A DNA stretch of 64,000 nucleotides from the NCBI GenBank assembly GCA_013112545.1, contig JABFGJ010000010.1:62001-126000 (forward strand). The letters are read 5' to 3'. Positions 46,201-55,203 of this stretch are shown here, one piece after another. Source of the DNA: Bacteroidota bacterium (lineage in GTDB: Bacteria; Bacteroidota; Bacteroidia; Flavobacteriales_E; Vicingaceae). Position 1 is the stretch's first letter, and every line of letters begins with the position of its first letter. A model generated the notes under the pieces. It searched no databases. It was not told the DNA's origin and worked only from the letters and a program-made list of their open reading frames with translations. A program made the position numbers and the translations under genes.

Positions 46201-46773
46201 TACTTCCGCTATCTCGAGTAGTTTATCAATATTATTTTTTTGAATCCGAATTTCATAATATTCATCATTAGATGACTTGCTTAAAATTTCAATGCCTAAA
46301 AGGTTAAATTTAGATTCTAATATAGCATTGTCAGCATTTAAATGTTTTTCAACTAATAAGTCAACATGCTGATTTTCTTGAATTGTCCAATGTGGAAAAA
46401 TACCTTGCTTTAATTCCACTTCTGATTTTAATTCTACAGTATAAGGGATAATAGTTCGAATGTTAAGTTTGCTAATTTCAATTTCACTAGGGTTTGAAGA
46501 ATAGGCTATAAACGCCTGGTGAGGAATATATTCCAATAATTGAACGCCATTGATTTTAACTTTTTCTTTTTCTTCATTTGTTGGCGTTTCATTGAATTGT
46601 ATAATGACATAATGGTCACTTGATTCATTGAAAAGGGTATTTAAATGGATAGAAGATTCTATAGCTACAGGTGATAATTTACCTGACTTTAACATTAAAT
46701 CGGTGTTTTTTCCTATTGTAGTAATGCTAAAAAATAGCAAATAAAAAAATACAGATTTCGTTAGTAGTTTCAT
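43204..46773 (-). CDS. subtilisin-like S8 serine peptidase with T9SS type-A sorting domain
   Basis: 1189 residues from the ATG at 46773. The frame is open to 46872, but that would overlap the upstream gene, while MKLLTKSVFFYLLFFSITTIGK is a proper signal peptide. A prodomain of about 200 residues precedes the S8 catalytic domain: D238 in VAIADDGE, H263 in GSHGDMTTG, S433 in GGGTSAAAPGIAG. Then come a proprotein-convertase-type beta domain, FN3/CARDB-like segments and a MAM/jelly-roll-like part (FESDLALDDISII). The end is a T9SS type-A domain (FSVYPNPNTGLFNLRF, LSKGIYFLNI). It is a secreted or surface protease exported by T9SS. Confidence 0.92.
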   Translation of the reverse strand: MKLLTKSVFFYLLFFSITTIGKNTDLMLKSGKLSPVAIESSIHLNTLFNESSDHYVIIQFNETPTNEEKEKVKINGVQLLEYIPHQAFIAYSSNPSEIEISKLNIRTIIPYTVELKSEVELKQGIFPHWTIQENQHVDLLVEKHLNADNAILESKFNLLGIEILSKSSNDEYYEIRIQKNNIDKLLEIAEVKFVDFIPAPPEKDDTRARSLHRGNLLDSDHPLGKKYDGSGVSVAIADDGEIGPHIDTKGRVNSFAAPSVGSHGDMTTGITMGAGNLDPRYRGMATDAFLYYYSIGGYPHIGQAISNFTSRGVVVTSTSYSEGCNAGYTSTTRQVDQQTRQYPSILHVFSAGNSAGSSCGYTTGSTWGTITGGRKQGKAVIATGNLDYKGILTASSSRGPATDGRIKPDICSNGTNQMSTDPNNSYAPGGGTSAAAPGIAGLAVQMYDGYRQLNGGANPESGLIKSAMLNTAHDIGNPGPDFFYGWGRVNAHRAMKLIEENRYLKSNISQGASNTHTVTLTSGIEQLKLMIYWTDFEASTNASQDLVNNIDLRVVKPNGDTLLPWVLDPTPNPTNLSRNAVRGVDNLNNVEQVTIDGATAGTYTILINGTSIPQGPQDYFLLWEELTDDIQVTYPAGGEPFVPGEQETIRWDATDNSGTFTIQYSVNAGNTWNTIASGVSGSLRYRDWTVPNVITGSALIRVTRGSKTGQSANPFTIVPLPNYSIQYVCSDSVKLSWPSIPNVSEYEISMLGAKHMDSIGRTTSNSYIIRNLNLLNDNWISVKALNPSLGIVGRRATATMLPKTILNCPIGYDFNITQFNSPNSATVSSCSFNKLPIKITINNNGDSVLSNIPMRLIANNVTYHDTMPGPIASRSFHFFTFKDSIPLNTGTLNISVVNDLITDENSSNDSISITTNVIGSQVFTIPYSNDFESFSLCGTSNNCGATTCNLNGGWVNLVNGSEDVYDMRTNSGSTPSNNTGPTTDHNPGTGTGKYIYSEASGSCSNQESIVLSPCFDLRGTISPELSFWYHMYGGDMGILRVDVLYNGSWINNIITPIFGNKGNSWQEQKINLSAYNNGKITIRFRVVTGGGFESDLALDDISIIDNSIGINEVQKTNFSVYPNPNTGLFNLRFDKVNNNLIQVFNMSGQNVFSAKAKSSTIQIDLSHLSKGIYFLNIEGIERKEKIIIY

Positions 46774-46849
46774 ATACATAATTTTTGTGTGGGATAAAAT
46801 TACGAATTCACATTTAGAAATGAGTATTTTAAAAATACTGATTGGTAAA

Positions 46850-47068
46850 TTACCTCTTTTTGAAAACCACAACCACTTTATAAATCAAGTATATCCATGG
46901 TGCTCCGTGAAACAGTAAATCAAACCAGTCAATGGCTTGCATGCCGACAGCACCACCTGAAATCCATTTTAATTTAGACCATATATGCGGCTCAGGAAAA
47001 AATGGAGCTAAGCCTAAAGTGAGACATATTAATATTGGAAGTCCTAATTCTTTGTATTTTGAATCCAT
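46850..47068 (-). CDS. small conserved membrane protein
   Basis: 72 residues with two hydrophobic segments (LGLPILICLTLGLAPFF and APWIYLIYKVVVVF) around a loop with FPEPHIWSKLKWISGGAVGM. Very similar short proteins are widespread in Bacteroidota and are sometimes labelled RND transporter; a protein of this size cannot be one, and I would call it a hypothetical. It starts 3 nt after the stop of the rhodanese lipoprotein gene, in an operon with two rhodaneses. Confidence 0.72.
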   Translation of the reverse strand: MDSKYKELGLPILICLTLGLAPFFPEPHIWSKLKWISGGAVGMQAIDWFDLLFHGAPWIYLIYKVVVVFKKR

Positions 47069-47071
47069 ATT

Positions 47072-47461
47072 TTATTTTTGAGACCAACTCGTGTAGCCTC
47101 CTTTTAAGTCATAAACTACATTGAATCCATTTTCTATCAGGATGTTGGCTGCAGTATTGCTTCTTCCACCTTTAGCGCAAAATACAAGTACAGGCTTTTC
47201 TTTGTCTAGTGAATTCAACTCTTTTTCAAAAGTTCCATCCAACAAATCCATGTTTTTTGAACCAGCAATAGTACCAGATTCAAATTCTCTTTTAGTACGG
47301 ACATCTATTAATTGATAACCTTCTAAATCGTTCATCTTTTGCTGAAATTCAACTTTGTCAATGACTTTAAGAGTTGAGTTTTGCTCATTTTGTCCTGAGC
47401 TTTGGCAAGCACTTAATGTGATTGCTAAAAATAATACGATACTTTTAAATAATATTTTCAT
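47072..47461 (-). CDS. rhodanese-domain lipoprotein
   Basis: 129 residues. A lipoprotein signal with lipobox LSAC (Cys about 19) is followed by one rhodanese domain. The active-site loop is VFCAKGGRS with the catalytic Cys, preceded by the family's LIDVRTKREFESGTIAGSKN. Single-domain rhodaneses move sulfane sulfur from thiosulfate or persulfides; this one would act in the periplasm or at a membrane surface. It directly follows a cytoplasmic rhodanese gene (2-nt gap), so the pair may handle sulfur on both sides of the inner membrane. Confidence 0.9.
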   Translation of the reverse strand: MKILFKSIVLFLAITLSACQSSGQNEQNSTLKVIDKVEFQQKMNDLEGYQLIDVRTKREFESGTIAGSKNMDLLDGTFEKELNSLDKEKPVLVFCAKGGRSNTAANILIENGFNVVYDLKGGYTSWSQK

Positions 47462-47463
47462 GT

Positions 47464-47763
47464 CTAACTAATTTGATTCCAAGCCATTATTCCGCCTTCA
47501 ACATTGATTGCATTTAAGCCTAATTTTTCCATATACATACAAGCAGATGCACTTCTGCCACCGCTCCTACAATATACGTAATAACATTTAGATTTATCAA
47601 GATCCATCACTTTGGCTGGAAACGATGGTTCCATGATGTTTATCCGCAGTGAATTTTCTATGATTCCTTCAACTTCTTCTTCGGGTGATCTAACATCAAC
47701 TATAATTGCATCTTTATCAGTTTCAATTTTAGCTTTAAACTCATAAATACTAATACTCTTCAT
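47464..47763 (-). CDS. cytoplasmic rhodanese-like protein
   Basis: 99 residues from the ATG at 47763; the longer open frame to 47859 would run deep into the DUF983 gene and is rejected. It shows IIVDVRSPEEEVEGIIENS and the active-site loop YVYCRSGGRSASAC with the catalytic Cys. No signal peptide is present, so it is cytoplasmic. It overlaps the upstream DUF983 gene by 14 nt and is followed by the periplasmic rhodanese lipoprotein. Confidence 0.88.
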   Translation of the reverse strand: MKSISIYEFKAKIETDKDAIIVDVRSPEEEVEGIIENSLRINIMEPSFPAKVMDLDKSKCYYVYCRSGGRSASACMYMEKLGLNAINVEGGIMAWNQIS

Positions 47764-48136
47764 TGTTTTTAATTTTATAATGAAAAAATAGGTTAGCCCA
47801 AATAATTTTGGAAAGTGCGTAATAAAGTGGAGTAAGCAGAACAAGACTAATTCCAACAATGATTATGAAATTCCAAAATTCGACGTCTAAACCTAAAATA
47901 AATTTAACCATCCAAAAAGTTAAAGCATGGGCACAGCCTAAACCATATGAAACATACATAGCTCCATAATAAAAGCCTGGTTCCATAGTCAATCGTTCAT
48001 TACAATTTGGACATCTTTTGTGTGTGATAGACATGCTTTTTAAGTCATAAGGATTCCTAGAAATGAAAAACTCTCCTTCTTGACAATGTGGGCACTTAAA
48101 TTTTAAAATACTATATAATTTACTGCCCTTTTTCAT
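47750..48136 (-). CDS. DUF983 family membrane protein
   Basis: 128 residues. An N-terminal zinc-ribbon-like pair of Cys motifs (KCPHC at about 14-18 and RCPNC at about 42-46) precedes two membrane helices (about 62-82 and 88-110), ending in a charged tail. This matches DUF983, a family common in Bacteroidota and Alphaproteobacteria with no established function. It is the first gene of the run with the two rhodaneses and the 72-residue protein. Confidence 0.85.
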   Translation of the reverse strand: MKKGSKLYSILKFKCPHCQEGEFFISRNPYDLKSMSITHKRCPNCNERLTMEPGFYYGAMYVSYGLGCAHALTFWMVKFILGLDVEFWNFIIIVGISLVLLTPLYYALSKIIWANLFFHYKIKNNEEY

Positions 48137-48231
48137 ATTGCTGCAAAATTAACTAAACAATGCATGAGGTTTTGTAACTTGAGTAACAATTGAAAACTTG
48201 TATGGTTCTGATTTTATACAGTTGCGATTTA

Positions 48232-49569
48232 TTATAATAAATCGTTTGCAACATTAGCTAACTCAGATCTTTCGCCTTTTTCTAATGCAATGTGAGCATA
48301 TAACTTATGGCCTTTCACTCGGTCGATTAAATAAGACAATCCATTACTATGTTCATCCAAGTAAGGCGTATCTATTTGGTTAATATCGCCTGTAAAAATC
48401 ATTTTCGTGTTTTCGCCTGCTCTTGTAATAATTGTTTTTACTTCATGTGGTGTTAGATTTTGAGCCTCATCAACAATAAAAATAATATCTGACAAACTTC
48501 TACCTCTGATATATGCTAAAGGAGTTATGATAATTTTTTCATTTTTCTGCATATCAAGAATCTGTTTATGGTTTTTGTCCATTTCGCTAAACTGATTTTT
48601 GATAAACTTGAGATTATCCCATAAAGGTTCCATATAAGGATTGATTTTATCTTTGATATCTCCTGGTAAAAATCCAATGTCTTTATTACTTAAAGGAACA
48701 ATTGGGCGAGCAAGAATAATTTGCTTGAAATTTCTTCTTTGTTCTATGGCACCAGCTAAAGCCAATAGCGTTTTACCTGTTCCAGCAACTCCTTGAATGG
48801 TGACAAGTTTAACATCGGGGTTTAATATAGCATGTAGTGCAAATGCTTGTTCTGCATTACGTGGAACTATTCCATAAGCATTTATTTTTTCTATGCGATC
48901 TAATCTATCTTCAATAGGATTGTAAAAAGCAAGACTCGATGCTTTTCCATTTTTTAATATATAAAAGTGGTTGTTTTGTGGCTTACCGCTTAAAAAATCA
49001 TAGTTATCTAAATACCCCTTTTCATAAATTTCTTTAATTACCTCACTTTCTAGGTTGTCAATTTTATCTTTCCCCAAATAAATGTCGGATACATCTTTTA
49101 CTTTTCCTGTATTGTAATCCTCTGCTTGAAGATTTAATGCTTTGGCTTTAATTCTAAGGTTTATATCTTTAGAAACAAGTATAACTTTTCTATCTTTTTC
49201 TGATTCTTTTAGAGATAGTGCAGCATTTAGAATTTTATGATCTCCCTTTTTATCGTCAAAAATTAACTCAGCATTTTGTTTTAAATGTTGGTTTGAAAAA
49301 ATAATTTTAAAAAAACTGTTTTTTGATTTTCCTAAAGGAATCCAATCTTGCAAGGTGTGTTCTGCAGATAATTTATCTACAATTCTTGTAAATTCTCTAG
49401 CTTCAAAGTTTTTGGTATCATTCCCCTTTTTAAAATTGTCCAATTCTTCCAATACCGTTATCGGAATTGCAATATCATTATCTTCAAAATTTAAAAATGA
49501 ATTGTGATCGTGAATAATAACCGATGTGTCTAATACATAGATTTTGCTAGTTCTTTTCTTTTTTGACAT
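48232..49569 (-). CDS. PhoH-family ATPase with N-terminal PIN domain
   Basis: 445 residues. A PIN nuclease domain (KIYVLDTSVIIHDHNSFLNF, ITVLEELDNFKKG, and later acidic residues in NAELIFDDKKGDHKIL) is followed by a PhoH-like helicase/ATPase domain from about 230. Walker A is GVAGTGKTLLAL, with ARPIVPLSNKDIGFLPG, Walker B DIIFIVDEAQNLTPHE and MIFTGDINQID. PIN-PhoH proteins are thought to unwind and cut RNA. It stands alone with gaps of 95 and 114 bp. Confidence 0.93.
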   Translation of the reverse strand: MSKKKRTSKIYVLDTSVIIHDHNSFLNFEDNDIAIPITVLEELDNFKKGNDTKNFEAREFTRIVDKLSAEHTLQDWIPLGKSKNSFFKIIFSNQHLKQNAELIFDDKKGDHKILNAALSLKESEKDRKVILVSKDINLRIKAKALNLQAEDYNTGKVKDVSDIYLGKDKIDNLESEVIKEIYEKGYLDNYDFLSGKPQNNHFYILKNGKASSLAFYNPIEDRLDRIEKINAYGIVPRNAEQAFALHAILNPDVKLVTIQGVAGTGKTLLALAGAIEQRRNFKQIILARPIVPLSNKDIGFLPGDIKDKINPYMEPLWDNLKFIKNQFSEMDKNHKQILDMQKNEKIIITPLAYIRGRSLSDIIFIVDEAQNLTPHEVKTIITRAGENTKMIFTGDINQIDTPYLDEHSNGLSYLIDRVKGHKLYAHIALEKGERSELANVANDLL

Positions 49570-49683
49570 TCTGCTAAATGTTTTTGATACTTAGTAAATG
49601 TATTATTCATTTATTCATAAAAATCTTAGAACTAATAAAGTAATTAACCTTGGTTTCTTGAAAAGTAAAAACTTAAAAAAGCA

Positions 49684-50922
49684 TTAATAAATTAGCGTGT
49701 TGTTTATTTTTTCAATAATTTTTTCAGCAGAACCAGAATTTCCAATAACATAATTTTTGGCAGCACTCCCTGCTTTTTGTTGAAAATAATTATCATTCAA
49801 AAAGCGATCTATTAATGATTTAAACTCATTGTAATTCGCGAAAGAAAAAGCTGCTTCTAGTTGAACTAAGTCTTTTGCTTCTTGAAATTTTTGATAATTA
49901 GGACCAAAAATAATTGGACTTCCGTAAGCAGCCGCTTCTAATGTATTATGAATACCGGAGCCAAATCCGCCTCCAATTACACTTAGATAAGCAAAACGAT
50001 ACAACTTAGATAGTAATCCTATTTTGTCTATGATTAGGATTTGATAATGCTCAATTTTTGACAATGCGTCAACTTCAGACCATAAAATTGCATTTTTTCC
50101 AAGTGTATTTTTCAAAAGTTCAATCTCGTTTGGCTTTATTTCATGTGGGGCTATTATAAATTTATTGTTGGGTTTTTCTTTTAGGTATTTCTCTACAAAG
50201 CGATTCTCTTTTGCCCATGAGCTTCCAATTACTACTACTTTTTCATTGCTTGTAAAAGACTCAATCAATTCATTGTGATATGGTTGTTTTGCAATTTCAA
50301 GCACTCGGTCAAACCTGGTGTCTCCTGCAATTTCTAGGTTAGAAAAGCCAATTTTTTCCAATAAAGCCTTAGAGGAATTATTTTGAACAAAAAAGTAATT
50401 AAAGGCTTTCAATTGATTTTTAAACCAAGATCCTAGTGGATGAAAAAACAATTGGTTTTTTCTAAAAATCCCAGCTACTAAAAAACAGGGTATTTGCTTG
50501 ATTTTAATTTGATTTAAGTAATTGAACCAGAATTCATATTTGATAAAAATTGCCAAATCGGGCTTTGCTAAATCAAGGAATTTTTTTGCATTTCGAACAG
50601 TATCGATTGGCAGGTAGCAAATAAAATCAGCTAAAGGGTAGTTTTTTCGATTTTCGTAACCTGATGGAGAAAAAAAAGTTGCAAGAATATAAAAATCAGT
50701 TTCCTTTTTTAGCTTTTCTATAATAGGGATAGCTTGTTCAAATTCACCTAAAGAGGCACTGTGAATCCATACAACTTTTCTCTTTTCAGGATTTATTTTA
50801 GCTAGTTTGTCAAAAACATCTTTTCGACCAATTATCCATTTCTTGGCTTTTTCATTGAATAAAGAAAAAAGGAGAATAAGTTTTGAATATACAAGAATTG
50901 AGAAACTATATACTATTCTCAT
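49684..50922 (-). CDS. waaA: 3-deoxy-D-manno-octulosonic acid transferase
   Basis: A 412-residue inner-membrane-associated GT30 glycosyltransferase that adds Kdo to the lipid A precursor. An N-terminal hydrophobic segment precedes VWIHSASLGEFEQAIPII, the family's conserved acceptor region with the catalytic Glu. AGDTRFDRV and GGGFGSGIHNTLEAAAYGSPIIFGP in the C-terminal domain bind CMP-Kdo. It shows the bacterium makes Kdo-containing LPS. It follows the barrel-protein gene by 6 nt. Confidence 0.95.
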   Translation of the reverse strand: MRIVYSFSILVYSKLILLFSLFNEKAKKWIIGRKDVFDKLAKINPEKRKVVWIHSASLGEFEQAIPIIEKLKKETDFYILATFFSPSGYENRKNYPLADFICYLPIDTVRNAKKFLDLAKPDLAIFIKYEFWFNYLNQIKIKQIPCFLVAGIFRKNQLFFHPLGSWFKNQLKAFNYFFVQNNSSKALLEKIGFSNLEIAGDTRFDRVLEIAKQPYHNELIESFTSNEKVVVIGSSWAKENRFVEKYLKEKPNNKFIIAPHEIKPNEIELLKNTLGKNAILWSEVDALSKIEHYQILIIDKIGLLSKLYRFAYLSVIGGGFGSGIHNTLEAAAYGSPIIFGPNYQKFQEAKDLVQLEAAFSFANYNEFKSLIDRFLNDNYFQQKAGSAAKNYVIGNSGSAEKIIEKINNTLIY

Positions 50923-50928
50923 AAAGGT

Positions 50929-51690
50929 TTAATAATAATAATATTCTTCGGAGGCTCTTTTTCTTATTGGAATAATCCATCCGGCACGAAAACCATAAAG
51001 GAAATCATGTTTTAAATCCGTATCAAATTCACGAGTATCGTAGTTATATTCTCTTTTGTTTTTTGTATAGCCTTGCATCAATTCAAAGCCTAAGTAAAAA
51101 TTTAAAAGATTCCTTTTTCCAAAATATTGATAGCCCACAAACTGTTTGATAGCTATTCCACTAGATAGGTGGTCGTAACCTTTTAGCATGTCCTCGCTGA
51201 GTTGATAAACGATACCATCGCGGTAATCTACTTTAATGTTGTGTCTTAAAAAACCAATTCCTGCTTGTGTGATTATCCCTGAATTTGGGTTTGAACCAAA
51301 AACCGAAAAAACTTTTCCGACTTGAAAAAACAGTGATAAGCCTCGTTGTTCATAAGTCACTTTTACAAGTTCTCCATCTGCATCAGTTGCATCACCAGCT
51401 TCATTTATAATGTCATTCAATAATCCATTTGTGATTACTTTATTGCTGAAATGTGCAGCAGCATTAACCCCAAACTGCCAATTTGAAGCAGTCTTGAAGC
51501 CTATTGACCCTCCTGCGGCATTAGAATTTGGAAATCGGTTTTCAAAATCTCCAGCTGTGTTATAATATCCATATTCAAATCGAACAAAAAAGATTGACTG
51601 TGCAGAGTCCTTTTTTGTTTGAGCAAATAAAGAACTAGTCGAAATGCTGAGAATAGTAAGAAATATTGTGATGTATTGCTTTTTAAACAT
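50929..51690 (-). CDS. outer-membrane beta-barrel-like protein
   Basis: 253 residues with a signal peptide (ITIFLTILSISTSSLFAQ) and then alternating hydrophobic/aromatic strands (IFFVRFEYGYYNT, WQFGVNAAAHFS, GLSLFFQVGKVF, NLLNFYLGFELM, FLYGFRAGWIIPI) consistent with a small porin-like or OmpW-like barrel. No named family is recognised. It is 6 nt upstream of waaA, so the two are probably one transcript, divergent from the nucleotide-sugar operon. Confidence 0.72.
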   Translation of the reverse strand: MFKKQYITIFLTILSISTSSLFAQTKKDSAQSIFFVRFEYGYYNTAGDFENRFPNSNAAGGSIGFKTASNWQFGVNAAAHFSNKVITNGLLNDIINEAGDATDADGELVKVTYEQRGLSLFFQVGKVFSVFGSNPNSGIITQAGIGFLRHNIKVDYRDGIVYQLSEDMLKGYDHLSSGIAIKQFVGYQYFGKRNLLNFYLGFELMQGYTKNKREYNYDTREFDTDLKHDFLYGFRAGWIIPIRKRASEEYYYY

Positions 51691-51738
51691 AAATCAAAAT
51701 TACAAATTGTTTTTCAGGCAGTTTTTGTCTAAAAACAC

Positions 51739-51746
51739 TATCTTCG
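51739..51746 (+). promoter_or_regulatory. possible -7 box of the nucleotide-sugar operon
   Basis: TATCTTCG (TAnnTTCG form) lies 20 nt before the ATG at 51767. No -33 box is seen at the usual distance. Confidence 0.35.
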
Positions 51747-51766
51747 CAGCCCTTTAATTGATGCAT

Positions 51767-52897
51767 ATGCAAAATATCCAAATGGTTGACCTAGTGGGTC
51801 AATATGAAAAAATAAAAGACTTAGTAAATCCTAGGATTCAACAAGTTATTGAGACAGCTGCCTTTATCAATGGGCCAGAAGTAAAAAGGTTTCAAGAAGA
51901 GTTAGAAAGTTATTTAGGTGTAAAACATGTTATTCCATGTGCAAACGGAACGGATGCGCTTCAAATTGCCATGATGGCATTAGGTTTAAAACCTGGGGAT
52001 GAAGTGATTACAACTACATTTACATTTGTTGCAACTGCTGAAGTAATAGCTATTTTAGGCTTAACTCCTGTTTTAGTGGATTGCGATGAAGATACTTTTT
52101 TAATTTCTACAGACGCAGTAAAAGAAGCAATAACAGAAAAAACAAAAGCTATCATTCCAGTACATCTTTTTGGGCAATGTGCCAACATGGATGAAATTAT
52201 GGAAATTGCAAAAGCACATCAATTAAAAGTGATAGAAGATGGGGCACAGTCGATAGGAGCAGACTTTTATTTTAAAAATGGAAGTGTAAAAAAATCTGGA
52301 ACTATTGGAGATTTTGGATGTACGTCTTTTTTTCCATCTAAGAATTTAGGTTGTTATGGTGATGGAGGTGCATTATTCACAAATAATGACCAGTTGGCAG
52401 AAAAAGCGAGGATGATTGTTAATCATGGAATGAAAGTAAGGTATTATCACGATGAAATTGGAGTAAACTCTAGATTAGATAGTATTCAGGCGGCTGTATT
52501 AAGCGTAAAGTTAGAACGATTAGATGATTACTGTAACGCTCGAAGAAAAGCTGCCGATTATTATGATGCTGCTTTTAAAAGTATTGATGCAATTTCTACC
52601 CCAAAACGTGTGGAAAACTCAAGTCATGTTTTCCATCAATATACCTTGAAAATTAAAGGAGTAAACCGTGAAGAGCTTCAAAAGTTTCTGTCTGATAATG
52701 GCATTCCTGCTATGATTTATTATCCTGTACCATTGCATCAGCAAAAAGCATATCGAGATGAGCGATATTTAGATGGTCATTTTCCAATTGCAGAAAAATT
52801 ATCTAAAGCTGTTTTGTCTCTACCGATGCACACTGAATTGACTGAAGGACAATTGAAATATATTACAGATAAAGTTAAAGAATTTATAAAAAAATAA
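51767..52897 (+). CDS. DegT/DnrJ/EryC1/StrS sugar aminotransferase, WbpE/WlbC-like
   Basis: 376 residues from the ATG at 51767 (MQNIQMVDLVGQYEKIKDLV); an in-frame ATG at 51761 is possible. It is a PLP-dependent aminotransferase of nucleotide sugars: PCANGTDALQIAMMAL, TTTFTFVATAEVI, VIEDGAQSIGA, and the PLP Lys (K192) in SFFPSKNLGCYGDGG, then VNHGM and HQYTLK. It is closest to enzymes that aminate UDP-3-keto-GlcNAcA in di-acetamido uronic acid synthesis. The WbpD-like acetyltransferase four genes on is its natural partner. First gene of the operon. Confidence 0.9.
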   Translation: MQNIQMVDLVGQYEKIKDLVNPRIQQVIETAAFINGPEVKRFQEELESYLGVKHVIPCANGTDALQIAMMALGLKPGDEVITTTFTFVATAEVIAILGLTPVLVDCDEDTFLISTDAVKEAITEKTKAIIPVHLFGQCANMDEIMEIAKAHQLKVIEDGAQSIGADFYFKNGSVKKSGTIGDFGCTSFFPSKNLGCYGDGGALFTNNDQLAEKARMIVNHGMKVRYYHDEIGVNSRLDSIQAAVLSVKLERLDDYCNARRKAADYYDAAFKSIDAISTPKRVENSSHVFHQYTLKIKGVNREELQKFLSDNGIPAMIYYPVPLHQQKAYRDERYLDGHFPIAEKLSKAVLSLPMHTELTEGQLKYITDKVKEFIKK

Positions 52898-52900
52898 AGA

Positions 52901-54220
52901 ATGAAGATTGCAGTAGTTGGAACAGGTTATGTTGGATTAGTAACAGGAACTTGTTTAGCAGAAACCGGAAATGATGTCATTTGTGTTGATATAGATGCTA
53001 ATAAAGTACAAAAAATGAAAAATGGGATTGTTCCCATTTATGAGCCGCATCTAGATGTATTATTTGAACGAAATATAAAGCAAAACAGATTAAGTTTTAC
53101 AACTGATTTGGCAAGTGCTGTAAAAGATGCAAAGATTATATTTTTAGCATTGCCAACTCCGCCAGGAGAAGATGGCTCTGCTGATTTATCTTATGTTATT
53201 GGTGTTGCTAAAGAGCTTGGGAAAATTATAACAGACTATAAAATTATAATAGATAAAAGTACTGTACCAGTTGGCACTGCAGAAAAAGTACATGCTGCTG
53301 TTGCAGAACATGCTAAAGTAGAATTTGATGTGGTTTCAAATCCAGAGTTTTTAAGAGAAGGATATGCGGTTGATGATTTTTTAAAACCTGATCGTGTAGT
53401 TATTGGAACTGAATCTCCAAGAGCGATAAAAGTTTTAACTGAACTATACAAGCCATATGTTAGACAGGGAAATCCTATCATTTTTATGGACGAAAAATCT
53501 GCTGAGTTAACAAAGTATGCTGCAAATGCATTCTTAGCCACGAAGATAACATTCATGAATGAAATAGCTAATTTCTGCGAAAAAGTAGGAGCAGATGTTG
53601 ATTCAGTAAGAGCTGGAATTGGTTCAGATTCTAGAATTGGTAAGCGCTTTTTGTTTCCAGGTATTGGTTACGGTGGAAGTTGCTTTCCAAAAGATGTTCA
53701 AGCATTGGCAAAATCTGGAATTGAAGAAGGGTATGAGTTTCAAATTTTAGAGGCCGTAATGGCAGTAAATCAGAATCAAAAAACATCTTTAATACCTAAG
53801 ATAAAAAGCTATTTCAACCAAGATTTATCAGGCAAAAAAGTGGCTTTGTGGGGTTTAGCTTTTAAACCTGACACAGATGATATTAGAGAGGCTCCAGCAT
53901 TGTATTTAATTGAAGAATTATTAGCTGCAGGTGCTTCTGTTTCAGCTTATGATCCAGAAGCTATGTCCAATGTGCAAGAAAAAATTGGAGATAAAATCCA
54001 TTATGCAATGGATATTTACGATGCATGCAAAGGGGCTGATTTTTTGGTGATAGCTACTGAATGGTCTGCATTTAGACAACCAAATTTTGAAAAAGTGTCT
54101 GCTAATTTAAAAAACAAAATTATTTTCGATGGTAGAAATCTTTTTGATTTACCGCAAATGGAAAGTGAAGGGTTTGACTATATAAGCATTGGTAGAAACA
54201 AAGTATTAGCAAAAAAATGA
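52901..54220 (+). CDS. UDP-glucose 6-dehydrogenase
   Basis: 439 residues, UDP-glucose/GDP-mannose dehydrogenase family. The NAD motif [17 protein letters not shown] is at the N-terminus. PLPTPP-type [19 protein letters not shown] and KSTVPVGTA follow, and the catalytic Cys (C261) is in [14 protein letters not shown]. It makes UDP-glucuronate from UDP-glucose, the substrate of the decarboxylase encoded next (4-nt ATGA overlap). It is clearly distinct from the second dehydrogenase in the operon, which has the VGGHCIGVDPYYL signature. Confidence 0.94.
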   Translation: MKIAVVGTGYVGLVTGTCLAETGNDVICVDIDANKVQKMKNGIVPIYEPHLDVLFERNIKQNRLSFTTDLASAVKDAKIIFLALPTPPGEDGSADLSYVIGVAKELGKIITDYKIIIDKSTVPVGTAEKVHAAVAEHAKVEFDVVSNPEFLREGYAVDDFLKPDRVVIGTESPRAIKVLTELYKPYVRQGNPIIFMDEKSAELTKYAANAFLATKITFMNEIANFCEKVGADVDSVRAGIGSDSRIGKRFLFPGIGYGGSCFPKDVQALAKSGIEEGYEFQILEAVMAVNQNQKTSLIPKIKSYFNQDLSGKKVALWGLAFKPDTDDIREAPALYLIEELLAAGASVSAYDPEAMSNVQEKIGDKIHYAMDIYDACKGADFLVIATEWSAFRQPNFEKVSANLKNKIIFDGRNLFDLPQMESEGFDYISIGRNKVLAKK

Positions 54221-55203
54221 AAAGAGTTTTAATAACAGGTGCAGCTGGCTTTTTAGGCTCTCATTTATGCGATCGCTTTATTAAAGAAGGTTATGCAGTT
54301 GTTGCAATGGACAATCTGATAACTGGAAACATTCGAAACCTTGAGCACCTTTTTCCTTTAGAGAATTTTGAGTTTTACAATCATGATGTATCCAATTTTG
54401 TTCACGTCGCTGGGGATTTAGATTATATTTTGCATTTTGCATCACCTGCAAGTCCTATTGATTATTTAAAAATACCTATCCAAACGCTTAAAGTTAGCTC
54501 ATTAGGAACACATAATTTATTAGGATTAGCAAAAGCTAAAAAAGCTAAAATAATAGTTGCTTCTACGTCCGAAGTTTATGGAGACCCGTTGGTTCATCCT
54601 CAAACTGAAGAGTATTGGGGAAATGTAAATCCGATAGGACCAAGAGGTGTTTATGATGAGGCCAAAAGATTTCAAGAAGCTATAACAATGGCTTATCATA
54701 CTTTTCATCAAGTAGAAATCGCCATCGTTAGAATATTTAATACTTATGGTCCAAGGATGAGGCTGAATGATGGTCGGGTTTTACCAGCATTTATAGGGCA
54801 GGCACTTAGAGGTGAAGATTTGACTGTGTTCGGAGATGGAACTCAAACGAGGTCTTTCTGCTATGTTGACGATTTAGTTGAAGGAATATATCGACTATTA
54901 ATGAGTGATTATGCTCAGCCTGTTAATATTGGCAATCCAGATGAAATTACTATTGGTGAATTTGCTGAAGAAATCATCAAATTAACAGGAACCACTCAGA
55001 AAGTGATTTATAAAGATTTGCCACAAGACGATCCAATGCAAAGACAACCTGATATAACTAAGGCTCGGTCTATTCTAAATTGGGAACCTAAAGTCTCTCG
55101 TAAAGAAGGCTTAAAAATTACATATGATTATTTTAAGTCTTTAAGTGAAGACGAGCTTTATAAAAAAGAGCACAATGATTTTACTAAATACATTAAAAAA
55201 TGA
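54217..55203 (+). CDS. UDP-glucuronate decarboxylase (UDP-xylose synthase type)
   Basis: A 328-residue extended short-chain dehydrogenase. It has the NAD motif [52 protein letters not shown], the catalytic STSEVYGDP and YDEAKRFQE, and [15 protein letters not shown] with YDEAKR is typical of UDP-xylose synthases. With the preceding dehydrogenase it would produce UDP-xylose (or the 4-keto-pentose) for surface glycans. Start and stop overlap both neighbours by 4 nt. Confidence 0.93.
   Translation: MKRVLITGAAGFLGSHLCDRFIKEGYAVVAMDNLITGNIRNLEHLFPLENFEFYNHDVSNFVHVAGDLDYILHFASPASPIDYLKIPIQTLKVSSLGTHNLLGLAKAKKAKIIVASTSEVYGDPLVHPQTEEYWGNVNPIGPRGVYDEAKRFQEAITMAYHTFHQVEIAIVRIFNTYGPRMRLNDGRVLPAFIGQALRGEDLTVFGDGTQTRSFCYVDDLVEGIYRLLMSDYAQPVNIGNPDEITIGEFAEEIIKLTGTTQKVIYKDLPQDDPMQRQPDITKARSILNWEPKVSRKEGLKITYDYFKSLSEDELYKKEHNDFTKYIKK

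Noticed and set aside
46774-46872. Longer start of the S8 peptidase
   Set aside because: It would put 33 unrelated residues before a clean signal peptide and overlap the 72-residue gene.
46850-47068. RND transporter label for the 72-residue protein
   Set aside because: RND pumps are about 1000 residues with 12 helices; this has two helices. The label seems to be a propagated annotation error.
47764-47859. Longer start of the cytoplasmic rhodanese
   Set aside because: The extension is the DUF983 gene read in another frame; rhodanese similarity starts at MKSISIYEF (47763).
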